Assembly (NCBI GenBank): GCA_039954875.1 | Contig: CP157202.1 | Span: 124,001-188,000 of the forward strand | DNA: 64,000 bases | Direction of reading: 5' to 3' | From: G039954875 sp039954875 | GTDB taxonomy: Bacteria; Bacteroidota; Bacteroidia; Flavobacteriales; Blattabacteriaceae | In this document: one piece after another, positions 30,564 through 40,789 of the stretch | How the letters are laid out: each line of letters opens with the position of its first letter | How positions within the stretch are numbered: the first letter of the stretch is position 1 | The notes under the pieces: model-generated | The model's database searches: none | What the model was told of the DNA's origin: nothing | Seen by the model: the letters and a program-made list of their open reading frames with translations, nothing else | Program-made: the position numbers and the translations under genes

Positions 30564-33484
30564 TAAGACGTAAACTTAAAAAAACGTTCAAATACTTTGT
30601 ATTTAGTCATATAGTGATATTCATGCGGCTTTTTCAAGCTCAAGACCCTCCTCCTGATCAATGACCTTTAGATTATCAAAATGCATTCTATGATTTGATC
30701 GATGGAGAAGATGCCTTGTCTCGTTACATGACCAAAATATCAAGAATAAGGGGGATGGATGAGCAACATCAGGGAGTCATACGTAAAATACTAGAATATT
30801 TTATCGCTTATATGAAAGATAGTTATCTGTGACTATTGATGTATAAAAAACCTTTGTGATAATGTTTAGTATAGTGAAAAACTTAAAAAAAAGAATACCC
30901 TAACCTTGTGCGATCAAACATTCCATTGACAAATAAAAAACCATCGTATTTCTATATTTTCTTGATACTTGTGATATGGACTTATCTTCGGAGAATTGTT
31001 TCCTGTTTTTTTCTCAATCAAGACGGATTACCCATTTATGACCTTGCTAAAGAGTTGACAAGTCGGATAGGATATTTAAGGTCTAAAACACAGGTTAAAT
31101 TTTAAGAAAAAGAAAAAAGAAAATAATTAGCAAAGTATCGAAAAATATTAAGCATCTACTATATAGAGAAATATATTTCAGAATCTGATATATGTCGTCA
31201 GTAAGGAGAATTTATTTATAAAATCAGGGCAATAGCTATAAGAGTTAAGAAGGTAACGAGTAGCACTGAAAATTTTGATGAGTTATGAAAATGTATCGGC
31301 AAGAACACAACGAACCTATCAACAACAAGAAGGATACGTAAGGGAAAAAGAATTAAAAATAAGAAGAGAATGCCTTTTCCGATCCTGATGGGGAATCGCT
31401 TTATGTATGCTATTTTAGACGATCGTCCTACCAATTCCGTTTTACATATATCCTTTTTGGAGGGGATTAACCCCGTACCTTTTTTAAAAAATTGTGAAAA
31501 ACCACAGATGTCGAGTGGTTGAATATGTTCCAAGAAGATAAATACAAAAATGCACCTGATGTTATATTGGGAGTCCGATGAACCATGGTCGTGATTTCTC
31601 GAAAGAATTTAATAAAGTATAAAGATGAAGATCAAGAATAGGTGCTACGTACTGTTGACAAGATCATCAGATTTCAAGATGAATTCAGTGATTTGGGCGT
31701 ATCTGGTGAGCGGCATATGCCTAATGTGTATAAATATATAATAACTCAAGCACATATAGACACAACAAGGGATGTGTTAGCACATGCCGTTTTTCGTTAT
31801 ACGGTGTACAATGAACATTGATTGCACACATATCGTTACAAAAAAAAGGACTGATTGTCGACGGTTGGACTCCTTGGCACGAGATGGAATATTTACATCA
31901 GCAACTAGAGTAGAAGTGGAATGAAATAAGCGATATAGATGCAAACTTTTATGTTTATATCGTAAAAAGAAAGATGGGTAATGTCGATGATTATGATTTT
32001 GAAGGTTATCAAAAAATCTTTGAGTATTTTTGTTCACCTAAGAAGCAGCGAAACTTGAATGAAGTGGAGGTGTCGTGATATAATATTGATCATATAAGAC
32101 TTTCCTTCTTCAAACAACTGTACAAAGCCTATAGTGAAGATTTTTATAATAAGCTACACCAATACACGTACGTGAAAACATAAACGACATGCTGGACCTA
32201 CATCTTGGTAAGATTAAAGAAAAAATGGCATACTTTATGAGTGCTGTTTACTATGCAAGCGGAAACAATCTAAGTAAGGTTTTTAAGAAGTGTGTGGGGG
32301 TAAGGTAGATGAATACGTATATTATAATTTGTCTTATTTACGCTTTCCCTATCCTGACAACAGGATCATACAAAAGCTATTTCCTAAAATCTTTTTAAAA
32401 GAAGACTAAGTTCAATATGACGATCTACTTAAAAACAGTATTAGAGTATAAATTTATAGAGAAGGAATCCTTGTGAAGCTTGATGCCCATTGGATTTTAA
32501 GAGAAGCAGTCAATGTTTAATTAATTATTAAAGAATTTGATATATAGACTTGTATATAGAAGAGTGCAAATTTGACCATATAATCTAAAGATAGAAATGC
32601 ATATTACGATTTGACTATCTTTTCAAAGGAAAGTGTACCGGATACGATAGGGTTGATAGGTTTTAAGAGTTTATCGATAGAAGGATCAAAGTGAAAATGC
32701 TCATAGAAGGTCAGTTTGTTTATGAAACTGATTTTGACCTATTATTGTAGTTATATCGGGTTGACCGTTTTCGGGATGAGCCGATATGGACGATGGGTTG
32801 AAGATGATGTCCAGGCAAAAGTCTGGGCCTTACTTTTGCATAGTAATGTCTTCAATAACAAAGTGGTTTCCCGCCATGCCCCTGAAAAAAAATAATTTTT
32901 CATTATAAATTTATTTAATCATCACCATATTTATCTATTATGAACTAATTTGTATATAATAGCATTAGTTCATACGATTCAGTTCTAATCAGATGATAAT
33001 TACCCCCATACTTTTTGGATATTTATGTAACGAAAGTATACTGTTAAAATTTTGATATGCACGACGTGGGACGATTTTTTTACCAATACATACCCCTGCA
33101 TGTGAATTACGGTTGATACGATGGAGAGACCCCGTTTAGTAAAGTCCTTAGGATTGAAAACCATCAAGATAAAACCACCTCTCAATACAGATAAGTCCCA
33201 TTTTTTCCAGGGGTAAATTTGATCTATTTGAAGTGTACGAATGTTAAGATTGTGAGTTGATAATGGATGCAGATGGTAAACACTTAAATTTTCGTGTCTA
33301 CATTTACCTTAAGGTTGTTAAAGTCTGGCAAGATATATGCGTATCAACACTTTTATTCTTTTGTTCTGCTTTAGATAAGATTTATTGAAGATTGATCAAG
33401 CTTTTTTATTAGGATCTCAGTGCCGAGTATGATGTAAAAAATCACCGACCTTTGATGTTATTTGTAAAAATTCAATAAGCACTC

Positions 33485-36400
33485 ATGTACATCATTTTCG
33501 ATACCGAGACCACTGGGTTGCCACAGGGTTACAATGCCCCAATCACTGATACGAACAATTGGCCTCGCATGGTGCAACTAGCTTGGCAATGTCACGACGC
33601 TTCAGGGGATCTGATCGAATCCCAGAGTTTTATTGTTAAGCCTGAGGGTTTTGATATACCCTTCAATGCCGTGAAGGTTCACGGTATTACCACCGAGCGA
33701 GCTCAGCAGGAGGGGCATGAACTCCATTTCGTTCTTGACCGTTTTGAAAAAGCGCTCAAACAAAGCCGTTTCCTCGTTGGACACAATCTAGAGTTCGATA
33801 CTAAGATCGTCGGCTGCGAATTCGTTAGAACCGGTCGGGATATGATACAATTGCAAAAAACCACCATTGACACCAAGGAGGAGTCCACTGACTATTGTGC
33901 CTTGCCCTGCGGACTAGGAGGTAAGTTTAAGTGGCCTAAGCTGACAGAACTCCATCAAAAACTGTTTGGAGAAGGTTTCTCAGCTGCCCACAATGCTGCT
34001 GCCGATGTCGAAGCCACTGCACGCTGCTTTTTAGAGTTGCTCCGTTTAGGAGTGATCTCAGGAGAAAAGTTTGTAATAGATATTAGTTTACTCGAAACCT
34101 TCAGAAAAAAACATCCTGAACCCATCCGTCCGATTGGACTCAACATTCAAACTACTGGCTCCTCAGGAGAGAAAACGCAAAAAAGTAAGATTTCTCCTAT
34201 TGTACAGAAAGCTGCACTTATAGGAGGTAGTTTTGCCCATTTGCACAATCACAGTTCCTTTTCTATACTCTGTGCCACAACTGACGTTAAATCCCTCGTC
34301 AACCGCGCAGTGGAGTGGGACATGCCCATTGTGGGTATCACCGACTATGGCAATATGATGGGAGCCTTTTATTTCATCAATGCCATCCAAGCAGTCAATG
34401 TTAAGATTGCTTCACATAATGCTTCTATCGAAAAAGAAGGCTCTGGAAAGTCTTCCCAAAAACCTATCAAGGGGATCATAGGTTGTGAAGTCTTCATTTC
34501 AGAGTATTATTTACAGAAAAAATTCACCAAGGACCAACCAGATAAACGCTACACCCAAGTACTATTAGCAAAGAACAAAAAGGGTTATCACAATCTGGCT
34601 AAGCTTTGTTCTCACGGTTTCATAGATGGTTACTATGCCGGCGTGCCTCGTGTGGGTAAGGAGCTTATCGAAAGGTACAAAGAAGACCTGATCGCTTTGA
34701 GTGGCGATTTGAGTGGCGAGATCCCTCACATGATATTAAACAAAGGTGAGGCTGCCGCAGAAGAGACCTTTCGTTGGTGGCACGGACGTTTTGGCGAAGA
34801 CTTTTATGTCGAGTTGCTCCGACATGGCCTCGAGGAGGAAGACCACGTCAATGAAGTATTACTCAAACTCGCCAAAAAGTATGGGGTGAAATATATCGTG
34901 CAAAACAATACATTTTATCTTGATCAGAAAGATGCCTATGCACATGACATTCTACTCTGTGTACGTGATGGTGAAAAACAAGCCACGCCAATAGGCCGGG
35001 GTAGAGGGTTCCGTTTCGGTTTCCCCAATCAAGAGTTTTATTTCAAGAGCCCAGAGCAGATGAATATGCTCTTCTCGGATCTACCAGAGGCTTTTGATCA
35101 TTTGGAAGGATTGATCGCAAAGGTAGAATATTATCAATTATCACAGGAAATCTTGCTGCCCAAGTTTCACATACCGGAAGCTTTTAAAGATCCGATGGAC
35201 GAAGCTGATGGAGGTAATCGGGGTGAAAACGCTTTTTTGAAGCACCTGACTTATGAGGGCGCTAAAAAACGTTATGGTGAATCCCTCATTGGCGTAGTCA
35301 AAGAAAGAATAGAATTTGAATTAAAAACTATCGAAAAGACTGACTATCCGGGTTATTTTCTCATCGTACAAGATTTCACTTCTCAGGCTCGGGTGATGGA
35401 CGTCTCAGTAGGGCCAGGACGGGGGTCGGTTGCCGGCTCTGTGGTAGCCTATTGTACAGGTATTACTGATATCGATCCGATTGCATATAATCTTCTTTTC
35501 GAGCGTTTTCTGAATCCCGATCGTATTTCCCTTCCCGATATCGACATCGATTTTGACGACCGTGGTCGTGATCGGATCATCGAGTGGGTAGTGAATAAAT
35601 ATGGCAGAGATCAAGTAGCACAAATTATTACTTACGGTACTATGGCAGCCAAGTCGGCCATACGTGATACAGCTCGGGTGCTTGACCTTCCCTTGTCCGA
35701 TACCGACCGCATTACCAAGATGGTACCTAATGTTTCGCTCAAGAAGCTTCTTTCAGCAGATATTGCCATTTTGAGGGAAAAACTCAATGGTGATGAGATG
35801 GAGAATGTATCAAAGCTCAGGGAACTTTCAAAAAACAAAGACAATCTAGAAGGGCAAGTACTTCAACAAGCACAGATCATCGAAGGCTCGGTACGCAATA
35901 CGGGCATCCACGCCTGTGGGATCATTATTACTCCTTCAGATCTCAAAGAATACATTCCGGTAGCTGTATCGAAAGACTCCGAATTGTTAGTCACCCAATT
36001 CGACAATAATGTAGTAGAAAGTGCTGGCCTGCTTAAGATGGATTTCCTCGGATTGAAAACACTGACCATCATAAAAGATGCTGTAGTACTTGCCAAGCAG
36101 AGACAAGCCGAGGTGAAGGAGCCAAACCAATTCCCCCTAGACGACTCCAAGACTTACGAACTTTTTCAAAGGGGAGAAACTGTGGCTATTTTCCAATACG
36201 AATCGGTCGGTATGCAAAAATACCTTCGTCAGCTCCAACCAGATAAATTCGATGATCTGATTGCGATGAATGCCCTGTATCGTCCTGGCCCATTACAATA
36301 CATCCCAAACTTCATAGCCCGCAAGCATGGTACAGAACCCATCATCTATGATCTGCCCGAAATGGAAGAATTTTTGAAAAATACATACGGCATTACCGTC

Positions 36401-37843
36401 TACCAAGAGCAGGTGATGTTGCTGGCTCAAAAACTTGCAGGCTTCAGCAAGGGCGACGCCGACGTTTTGCGAAAAGCTATGGGCAAAAAACAAAAACATG
36501 TGCTCGATAAGATGAAAAATAAATTCCTCGAAGGAGCTATGAAAAATGGATATCTCAAAAAAATCTTAGAAAAAATATGGCAAGATTGGGAAGCCTTCTC
36601 CTCGTATGCTTTCAACAGATCGCATTCGACTTGCTACGCCTACATTGCTTTTCAGACGGCCTATCTCAAGGCACACTACCCAGCTGAATACATGGCCGCC
36701 GTGTTGAGCAACAATATGCACAATATCAAAGAAGTGACCTTTTTCATGGAAGAATGTCGGCGCATGGGAGTACCAGTATTGGGCCCAGATATTAACGAGA
36801 GCGATCATACCTTCACTGTTAATACTCAGGGCGCGATACGCTTTGGCATGGGGGCTATTAAAGGAGTGGGAGATGCCGCTGTAGAAGTCATTATTCTTGA
36901 ACGCGAGCAAAACGGTCGATATACTTCTATCTTCGATCTCGTCAAACATGTAGACCTGCGTACGGTCAACAAAAAGACATTAGAAAACCTGGCCTTGTCC
37001 GGTGCTTTCGACAGTTTCGAAGACATACATCGGGCGCAATACTTTCATGAGGAGCACGGCATCAATACCTTAGAAAAAATTATCCGATTCGGAGCCAAAT
37101 ATCAAGAGACCAAAAAACAAGCACAAACCTCTCTATTCGGAGACAGCATAGAGGTAAAAGTTCTAGAACCCATCTTACCCCCTTGTGAGCCTTGGCCAGC
37201 TATATCCAAGTTGTCCAAAGAAAAAGAAGTCGTAGGTGTTTACATCACCTCACATCCCTTAGATGACTACCGATATGAGATCAAATATTTCACTAATATC
37301 TCCCTGGATCAATTCAACCAAAATGAACAAAAGCTCATAGGGAGAGAACTCAATATCTGTGGCATCGTCTCCAAATCTGAAGATAAGACCTCGGCCAAAA
37401 GCGGTAAACATTATGGAATCTTTTCACTAGAAGATTATCAAGGGAGCCGGGAGTTTCGGCTATTTGGAGAAGAATATTTTAAATATGAACACCTGCTCTC
37501 TCCCAATACCTTTCTACATCTGAAGATCGTCATCGGTCGATGGCGCAATGGAGAAATACGTATCCAAATCCTGAACATACAGCTCTTGCAAGACGTACTG
37601 AAAAACCTTTCCAGAAGTCTCAATCTGCAGATCGACTTAAGCGAACTCAACGAAACAATGATCGATCGGCTGGAAAAAATTGTGACTCGACAAGCAGGCG
37701 ATAAAAAATTTAACACCTTGCTTTACGATAAGGAACATAAAATCCAACTAAGCTTACCCTCTAAAAAATACTTGATTGACATCGACAAAGAGCTTCTAAA
37801 AAATCTTGAAAGTATCCCAGGCTTGGCTTTTCAATTGGTATAA
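33485..37843 (+). CDS. dnaE: DNA polymerase III alpha subunit with N-terminal proofreading exonuclease domain
   Basis: The replicative DNA polymerase. Residues 1-195 form a DnaQ-like 3'-5' exonuclease with its DEDDh residues visible in FDTETTGLP (5-13), the GHNLEFDTKIV block (~100-110) and HNAAADVEATAR (~169-180). A PHP domain follows (starting AHLHNHSSFSILCATT, ~255-270), then the C-family polymerase core with GPGRGSVAGSVVAYCTGI and the catalytic PDIDIDF at 684-690 (D685, D687). Helix-hairpin-helix and an OB-fold (LNICGIVSKSED) occupy the C-terminal part. At 1452 residues it exceeds E. coli DnaE (1160) by the fused exonuclease, a layout known in Bacteroidota. Proofreading is thus built into the polymerase. 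The gene is intact and starts the healthy plus-strand block. Confidence 0.95.
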   Translation: MYIIFDTETTGLPQGYNAPITDTNNWPRMVQLAWQCHDASGDLIESQSFIVKPEGFDIPFNAVKVHGITTERAQQEGHELHFVLDRFEKALKQSRFLVGHNLEFDTKIVGCEFVRTGRDMIQLQKTTIDTKEESTDYCALPCGLGGKFKWPKLTELHQKLFGEGFSAAHNAAADVEATARCFLELLRLGVISGEKFVIDISLLETFRKKHPEPIRPIGLNIQTTGSSGEKTQKSKISPIVQKAALIGGSFAHLHNHSSFSILCATTDVKSLVNRAVEWDMPIVGITDYGNMMGAFYFINAIQAVNVKIASHNASIEKEGSGKSSQKPIKGIIGCEVFISEYYLQKKFTKDQPDKRYTQVLLAKNKKGYHNLAKLCSHGFIDGYYAGVPRVGKELIERYKEDLIALSGDLSGEIPHMILNKGEAAAEETFRWWHGRFGEDFYVELLRHGLEEEDHVNEVLLKLAKKYGVKYIVQNNTFYLDQKDAYAHDILLCVRDGEKQATPIGRGRGFRFGFPNQEFYFKSPEQMNMLFSDLPEAFDHLEGLIAKVEYYQLSQEILLPKFHIPEAFKDPMDEADGGNRGENAFLKHLTYEGAKKRYGESLIGVVKERIEFELKTIEKTDYPGYFLIVQDFTSQARVMDVSVGPGRGSVAGSVVAYCTGITDIDPIAYNLLFERFLNPDRISLPDIDIDFDDRGRDRIIEWVVNKYGRDQVAQIITYGTMAAKSAIRDTARVLDLPLSDTDRITKMVPNVSLKKLLSADIAILREKLNGDEMENVSKLRELSKNKDNLEGQVLQQAQIIEGSVRNTGIHACGIIITPSDLKEYIPVAVSKDSELLVTQFDNNVVESAGLLKMDFLGLKTLTIIKDAVVLAKQRQAEVKEPNQFPLDDSKTYELFQRGETVAIFQYESVGMQKYLRQLQPDKFDDLIAMNALYRPGPLQYIPNFIARKHGTEPIIYDLPEMEEFLKNTYGITVYQEQVMLLAQKLAGFSKGDADVLRKAMGKKQKHVLDKMKNKFLEGAMKNGYLKKILEKIWQDWEAFSSYAFNRSHSTCYAYIAFQTAYLKAHYPAEYMAAVLSNNMHNIKEVTFFMEECRRMGVPVLGPDINESDHTFTVNTQGAIRFGMGAIKGVGDAAVEVIILEREQNGRYTSIFDLVKHVDLRTVNKKTLENLALSGAFDSFEDIHRAQYFHEEHGINTLEKIIRFGAKYQETKKQAQTSLFGDSIEVKVLEPILPPCEPWPAISKLSKEKEVVGVYITSHPLDDYRYEIKYFTNISLDQFNQNEQKLIGRELNICGIVSKSEDKTSAKSGKHYGIFSLEDYQGSREFRLFGEEYFKYEHLLSPNTFLHLKIVIGRWRNGEIRIQILNIQLLQDVLKNLSRSLNLQIDLSELNETMIDRLEKIVTRQAGDKKFNTLLYDKEHKIQLSLPSKKYLIDIDKELLKNLESIPGLAFQLV

Positions 37844-37944
37844 AATATTTTACATAATGAAGTTGTAATGCGCCGAACTTCTACTTTTTATAATCAATTT
37901 GATACGTTAAAGCATTTATGTTGGTCCAATCCATGATACTTGCT

Positions 37945-37952
37945 TAAATTTG
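37945..37952 (+). promoter_or_regulatory. candidate -7 box for the arginine operon
   Basis: TAAATTTG matches the Bacteroidota -7 consensus TAnnTTTG. The -33 box is weak: only a TTG at 37921-37923 lies near the right distance. Transcription would start near 37960, about 100 bases before the first gene and about 20 bases before a small upstream frame. Confidence 0.4.
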
Positions 37953-37981
37953 CATAGCATTATTTTTTAAATAATCTCAAG

Positions 37982-38053
37982 ATGAAAATCCTAAGATCAC
38001 AAAACGCATCGGTCCTTTCGAAAATTTTCATTCAAACCAACGGCTTCGTATAA
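37982..38053 (+). CDS. possible 23-codon leader peptide of the arginine operon
   Basis: ATG at 37982 opens MKILRSQNASVLSKIFIQTN and three more codons before a TAA at 38051. The stop is only three bases from the ATG of the argA-argG gene and in the same frame (TAA GCG ATG). This layout permits translational coupling or a leader-type regulation. It has one arginine codon only, at position 5, so classical arginine attenuation is not obvious. Alternatively it is the remnant of a longer N-terminus. Uncertain. Confidence 0.3.
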   Translation: MKILRSQNASVLSKIFIQTNGFV

Positions 38054-38056
38054 GCG

Positions 38057-39805
38057 ATGGAGATAAAGGTGAGAGTGGCGCAGGCTGATGATGTTGGATA
38101 TGCTTCCCTGATCTGCCAGCAAATAGAAGAGTCGGCTAAGTCTCGAGGTACAGGCATTGCCCAGAGAGATCCCGGATATGTGAAAACCAAGATAATCAAT
38201 GGTAATGCTGTCATTGCCTTTTGTAATGAACAGCTCGCCGGTTTCAGTTATATCGAAGTTTTTCAAGAAAAACAGTTCGTAGCCAATTCCGGACTGATCG
38301 TATTCCCCGAATTCAGGCAACAAGGCTTAGCCAAGTTGATCAAACTAGAAATCTTTAAACTATCACGTGAGAAATTTCCCCAAGCCAAGATTTTCAGCAT
38401 CACCACTAGCGTTTCGGTGATTAAGATGAATACAGAATTGGGCTTCATTCCTGTAGCCTTCAAGCAGCTCACTCAATCCGATGATTTCTGGAAAGGCTGT
38501 CAGAGCTGCACCCATTACGATGTACTTACCCGAAACCAAAGAAAAATGTGTTTGTGTACCGGTTTATTATACGACCCCCAGAGTAAAAGGCCACCTGATA
38601 AGCTCATTCCAGGAGATGATATCGTCCTGGCCTATAGCGGCGGTTTGGATACTTCTTATTGTTTAAAATCACTTAGTCATGAGGGATATCAGGTACATAC
38701 GGCCATTGTCAATACGGGTGGATTTAGCCCCGAAGAGCTCAAGGTAATCGAGAGACGAGCTATGGATATCGGAGCAAAATCTCATCGAAGCATCGATGCC
38801 GTTGACGCCTATTATCAACGCTGTGTGAAATACCTGATTTTTGGGAATATCCTCAAAAATGGTACTTATCCGCTCTCGGTCAGCGCCGAACGGATTTTTC
38901 AAGCGATTGAGATCGCTCAGTACGCCAAAAAGATTCAAGCCAAAGCCATTACCCATGGCAGTACCGGCGCTGGAAACGATCAAGTTCGTTTCGATATGGC
39001 CTTTCAAATCCTTTGTCCCGATAAACTTATCATCACTCCGATCAGAGATCGCAAGCTCTCTCGTAAGGAGGAGATTGAGTATTTGAAAACCCATGGTATA
39101 GATCTCCCTTGGGAAAAGGCTCAATATTCTATTAACAAAGGCCTTTGGGGTACTAGCGTAGGCGGGGCTGAGACCCTGACATCCCATCAGGGCTTGCCTG
39201 AGGAAGCCTTCCCTACGCCTTTGAGCGAGACAGCGAGCAAGAAAGTAGAGCTGGGATTTGAAAAAGGCGAACTCATCGCATTGGATGGCCTGAGGAGTAG
39301 GCCTGTAGATAATATTGTCAAATTAGAAGGGATCGTCTCGCGTTTTGCCATTGGACGGGACATGCATGTAGGGGATACCATCCTGGGGATCAAAGGCCGG
39401 GTCGGTTTTGAGGCTGCTGCTGCCCTGGTCACCATCAAGGCACATCATCTGGTCGAAAAACACGTCTTGACCAAATGGCAACTTTATTGGAAAGAGCAAT
39501 TGGCTCAATGGTACGGTATGCTGCTGCACGAGGCTCAATACCTTGAACCCGTAATGCGAAACATAGAGGTCTTTTTGAAAGACAGCCAGAAACACGTCAG
39601 TGGTAAGGTAACAGTGGCCCTGTATCCTTATAGATTCGAGTTGATCGGTATTCGGTCAGAATTCGATATGATGCAATCCAAGATGGCCCAGTACGGCGAG
39701 ATGAATCATGCCTGGAGCGCTGAAGAGGCTAAAGGCTTCACCAAAATCCTGAGTACTCAGATGAAGATCTATCACAGTTTAGAACAAAGTTTTTTCGATG
39801 ATTGA
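38057..39805 (+). CDS. fused N-acylglutamate synthase (GNAT) and argininosuccinate synthase
   Basis: Residues 1-180 form a GNAT acyltransferase with acyl-CoA loop FPEFRQQGLAK at 83-93, a C-terminal CQSCTHYDVLTRNQRKMCLC cysteine-rich tail (near 154-173) and an N-terminal half matching the separate GNAT gene that stands beside argG in Bacteroides and was shown, as I recall, to be N-succinyl/acylglutamate synthase there. Residues ~188-582 form a Bacteroidota-type argininosuccinate synthase: P-loop AYSGGLDTS at 192-200 and HGSTGAGNDQVRFDM, which bind ATP pyrophosphate and citrulline/aspartate. The linker has no start codon, so the fusion is required. The product would carry out the first and the penultimate steps of arginine synthesis. 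It opens the operon, overlapping argC by 8 bases. Function of the GNAT half is inferred. Confidence 0.9.
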   Translation: MEIKVRVAQADDVGYASLICQQIEESAKSRGTGIAQRDPGYVKTKIINGNAVIAFCNEQLAGFSYIEVFQEKQFVANSGLIVFPEFRQQGLAKLIKLEIFKLSREKFPQAKIFSITTSVSVIKMNTELGFIPVAFKQLTQSDDFWKGCQSCTHYDVLTRNQRKMCLCTGLLYDPQSKRPPDKLIPGDDIVLAYSGGLDTSYCLKSLSHEGYQVHTAIVNTGGFSPEELKVIERRAMDIGAKSHRSIDAVDAYYQRCVKYLIFGNILKNGTYPLSVSAERIFQAIEIAQYAKKIQAKAITHGSTGAGNDQVRFDMAFQILCPDKLIITPIRDRKLSRKEEIEYLKTHGIDLPWEKAQYSINKGLWGTSVGGAETLTSHQGLPEEAFPTPLSETASKKVELGFEKGELIALDGLRSRPVDNIVKLEGIVSRFAIGRDMHVGDTILGIKGRVGFEAAAALVTIKAHHLVEKHVLTKWQLYWKEQLAQWYGMLLHEAQYLEPVMRNIEVFLKDSQKHVSGKVTVALYPYRFELIGIRSEFDMMQSKMAQYGEMNHAWSAEEAKGFTKILSTQMKIYHSLEQSFFDD

Positions 39806-40769
39806 AATAGGCATTATGGGCGGATCGGGTTACACTGCTGGTGAGTTGATTAGGCTCCTCATACATCACCCCAAGGTGGTGCTCAGAAGCGTTTTGAGTA
39901 CCAGTCAAACGGGAAAGCCTTTTTATACGGTGCATCAAGATCTATTTGGTGAGACCGATATGAGATTTACCGACACCTTTGACAAAGGGCTTGATGTCGT
40001 CTTCCTCTGCCTTGGGCATGGCATGGCTAAACAAGCTTTAGAAAACATTTCTCAAAGGGTAAAAGTCATAGATCTCAGTCAGGACTTTAGGTTGGCCGCG
40101 CAAGCTACTTTTGGCGGGAGGACATTCATCTATGGCCTGCCTGAGCAGCAGCGAGACCGGATCAAAAGCGCTGAAGCCATCGCTAATCCAGGTTGTTTTG
40201 CCACGGCGATCCAATTGGCACTCTTACCTCTGGCCCGTGCAAAAGTGCTTAAGAGTGATATTCACATTAGTGCTATCACTGGCTCTACAGGAGCCGGAAG
40301 AGGATTGAGCGATAGCACTCATTTCAGTTGGCGGGACAATAATGCATCGACCTACAAGGTCTTCACCCATCAGCACCTGCATGAGATCAGAGAAAGCCTA
40401 GATCGTTGGCAAAAATTTTTTCGGCAGGAGATCTATTTTGTACCTTATAGGGGTAATTTTCCCAGAGGGATCATCGCCACGGTTTATACCAATTCGCATT
40501 TTTCCCTTAAGGAAAATAAAGAGCTTTACCATGATTATTACGTAAGTCATCCATTTGTCCAGCTCTCCGATGAAGCGGTTCATTTGAAACAAGTCGTTGG
40601 TATAAACAAATGCGTGTTGCACTTGGCTGAGCAAAAAGGCAAGCTCATTATTACCAGTGTGATCGACAACCTGCTCAAAGGCGCTTCTGGCCAAGCTGTG
40701 CAAAATCTCAATCTCATGTACGCTTGGGAGGAAAGCTGTGGACTGAGACTTAAACCCATCGGATTTTAA
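39798..40769 (+). CDS. argC: N-acetyl-(or succinyl-)gamma-glutamyl-phosphate reductase
   Basis: Reduces N-acyl-gamma-glutamyl phosphate to the semialdehyde with NADPH, the third step of arginine synthesis. The ATG at 39798 overlaps the end of the fusion gene, and the frame is 323 residues, normal for Bacteroidota ArgC. The N-terminal dinucleotide fold is GIMGGSGYTAGELIRLLIHH and the catalytic cysteine is C133 in ANPGCFATAIQLALLP. The active-site histidine region FVPYRGNFPRGIIATVY follows. argB, which makes the substrate, is seven genes later in the same operon. Confidence 0.95.
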   Translation: MIEIGIMGGSGYTAGELIRLLIHHPKVVLRSVLSTSQTGKPFYTVHQDLFGETDMRFTDTFDKGLDVVFLCLGHGMAKQALENISQRVKVIDLSQDFRLAAQATFGGRTFIYGLPEQQRDRIKSAEAIANPGCFATAIQLALLPLARAKVLKSDIHISAITGSTGAGRGLSDSTHFSWRDNNASTYKVFTHQHLHEIRESLDRWQKFFRQEIYFVPYRGNFPRGIIATVYTNSHFSLKENKELYHDYYVSHPFVQLSDEAVHLKQVVGINKCVLHLAEQKGKLIITSVIDNLLKGASGQAVQNLNLMYAWEESCGLRLKPIGF

Positions 40770-40789
40770 TTAACACCAACTACCATCGC

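Larger units (their letters stand above)
28660..33484. other. long AT-rich decayed region without intact genes
   Basis: Nearly 5 kb with very high A+T content and no frame longer than about 105 codons. Several plus-strand stretches keep a coding-like look, such as 29403-29588, 30309-30560, 31650-31800 and 31870-32080 (lysine- and tyrosine-rich, hydrophilic), separated by stops in every frame. I recognise none of them. They could be decayed host-interaction, toxin or secretion-system proteins, but nothing in the sequence says which. No RNA gene or transposase was found. Confidence 0.5.

Noticed and set aside
28660..33484. Type VI secretion or phage-like contractile injection system
   Set aside because: Considered because such clusters are common in Bacteroidota symbionts, but no sheath, tube, spike or AAA+ ATPase sequence could be read in any frame.
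38600..38630. A separate start for argG at the domain junction
   Set aside because: No ATG is present near the junction in the argG frame, and no ribosome-binding-like sequence is seen.
38481..39086. Other frames inside the argA-argG gene, considered as separate genes
   Set aside because: The 582-codon frame carries both conserved domains without interruption; the alternatives are shadows.
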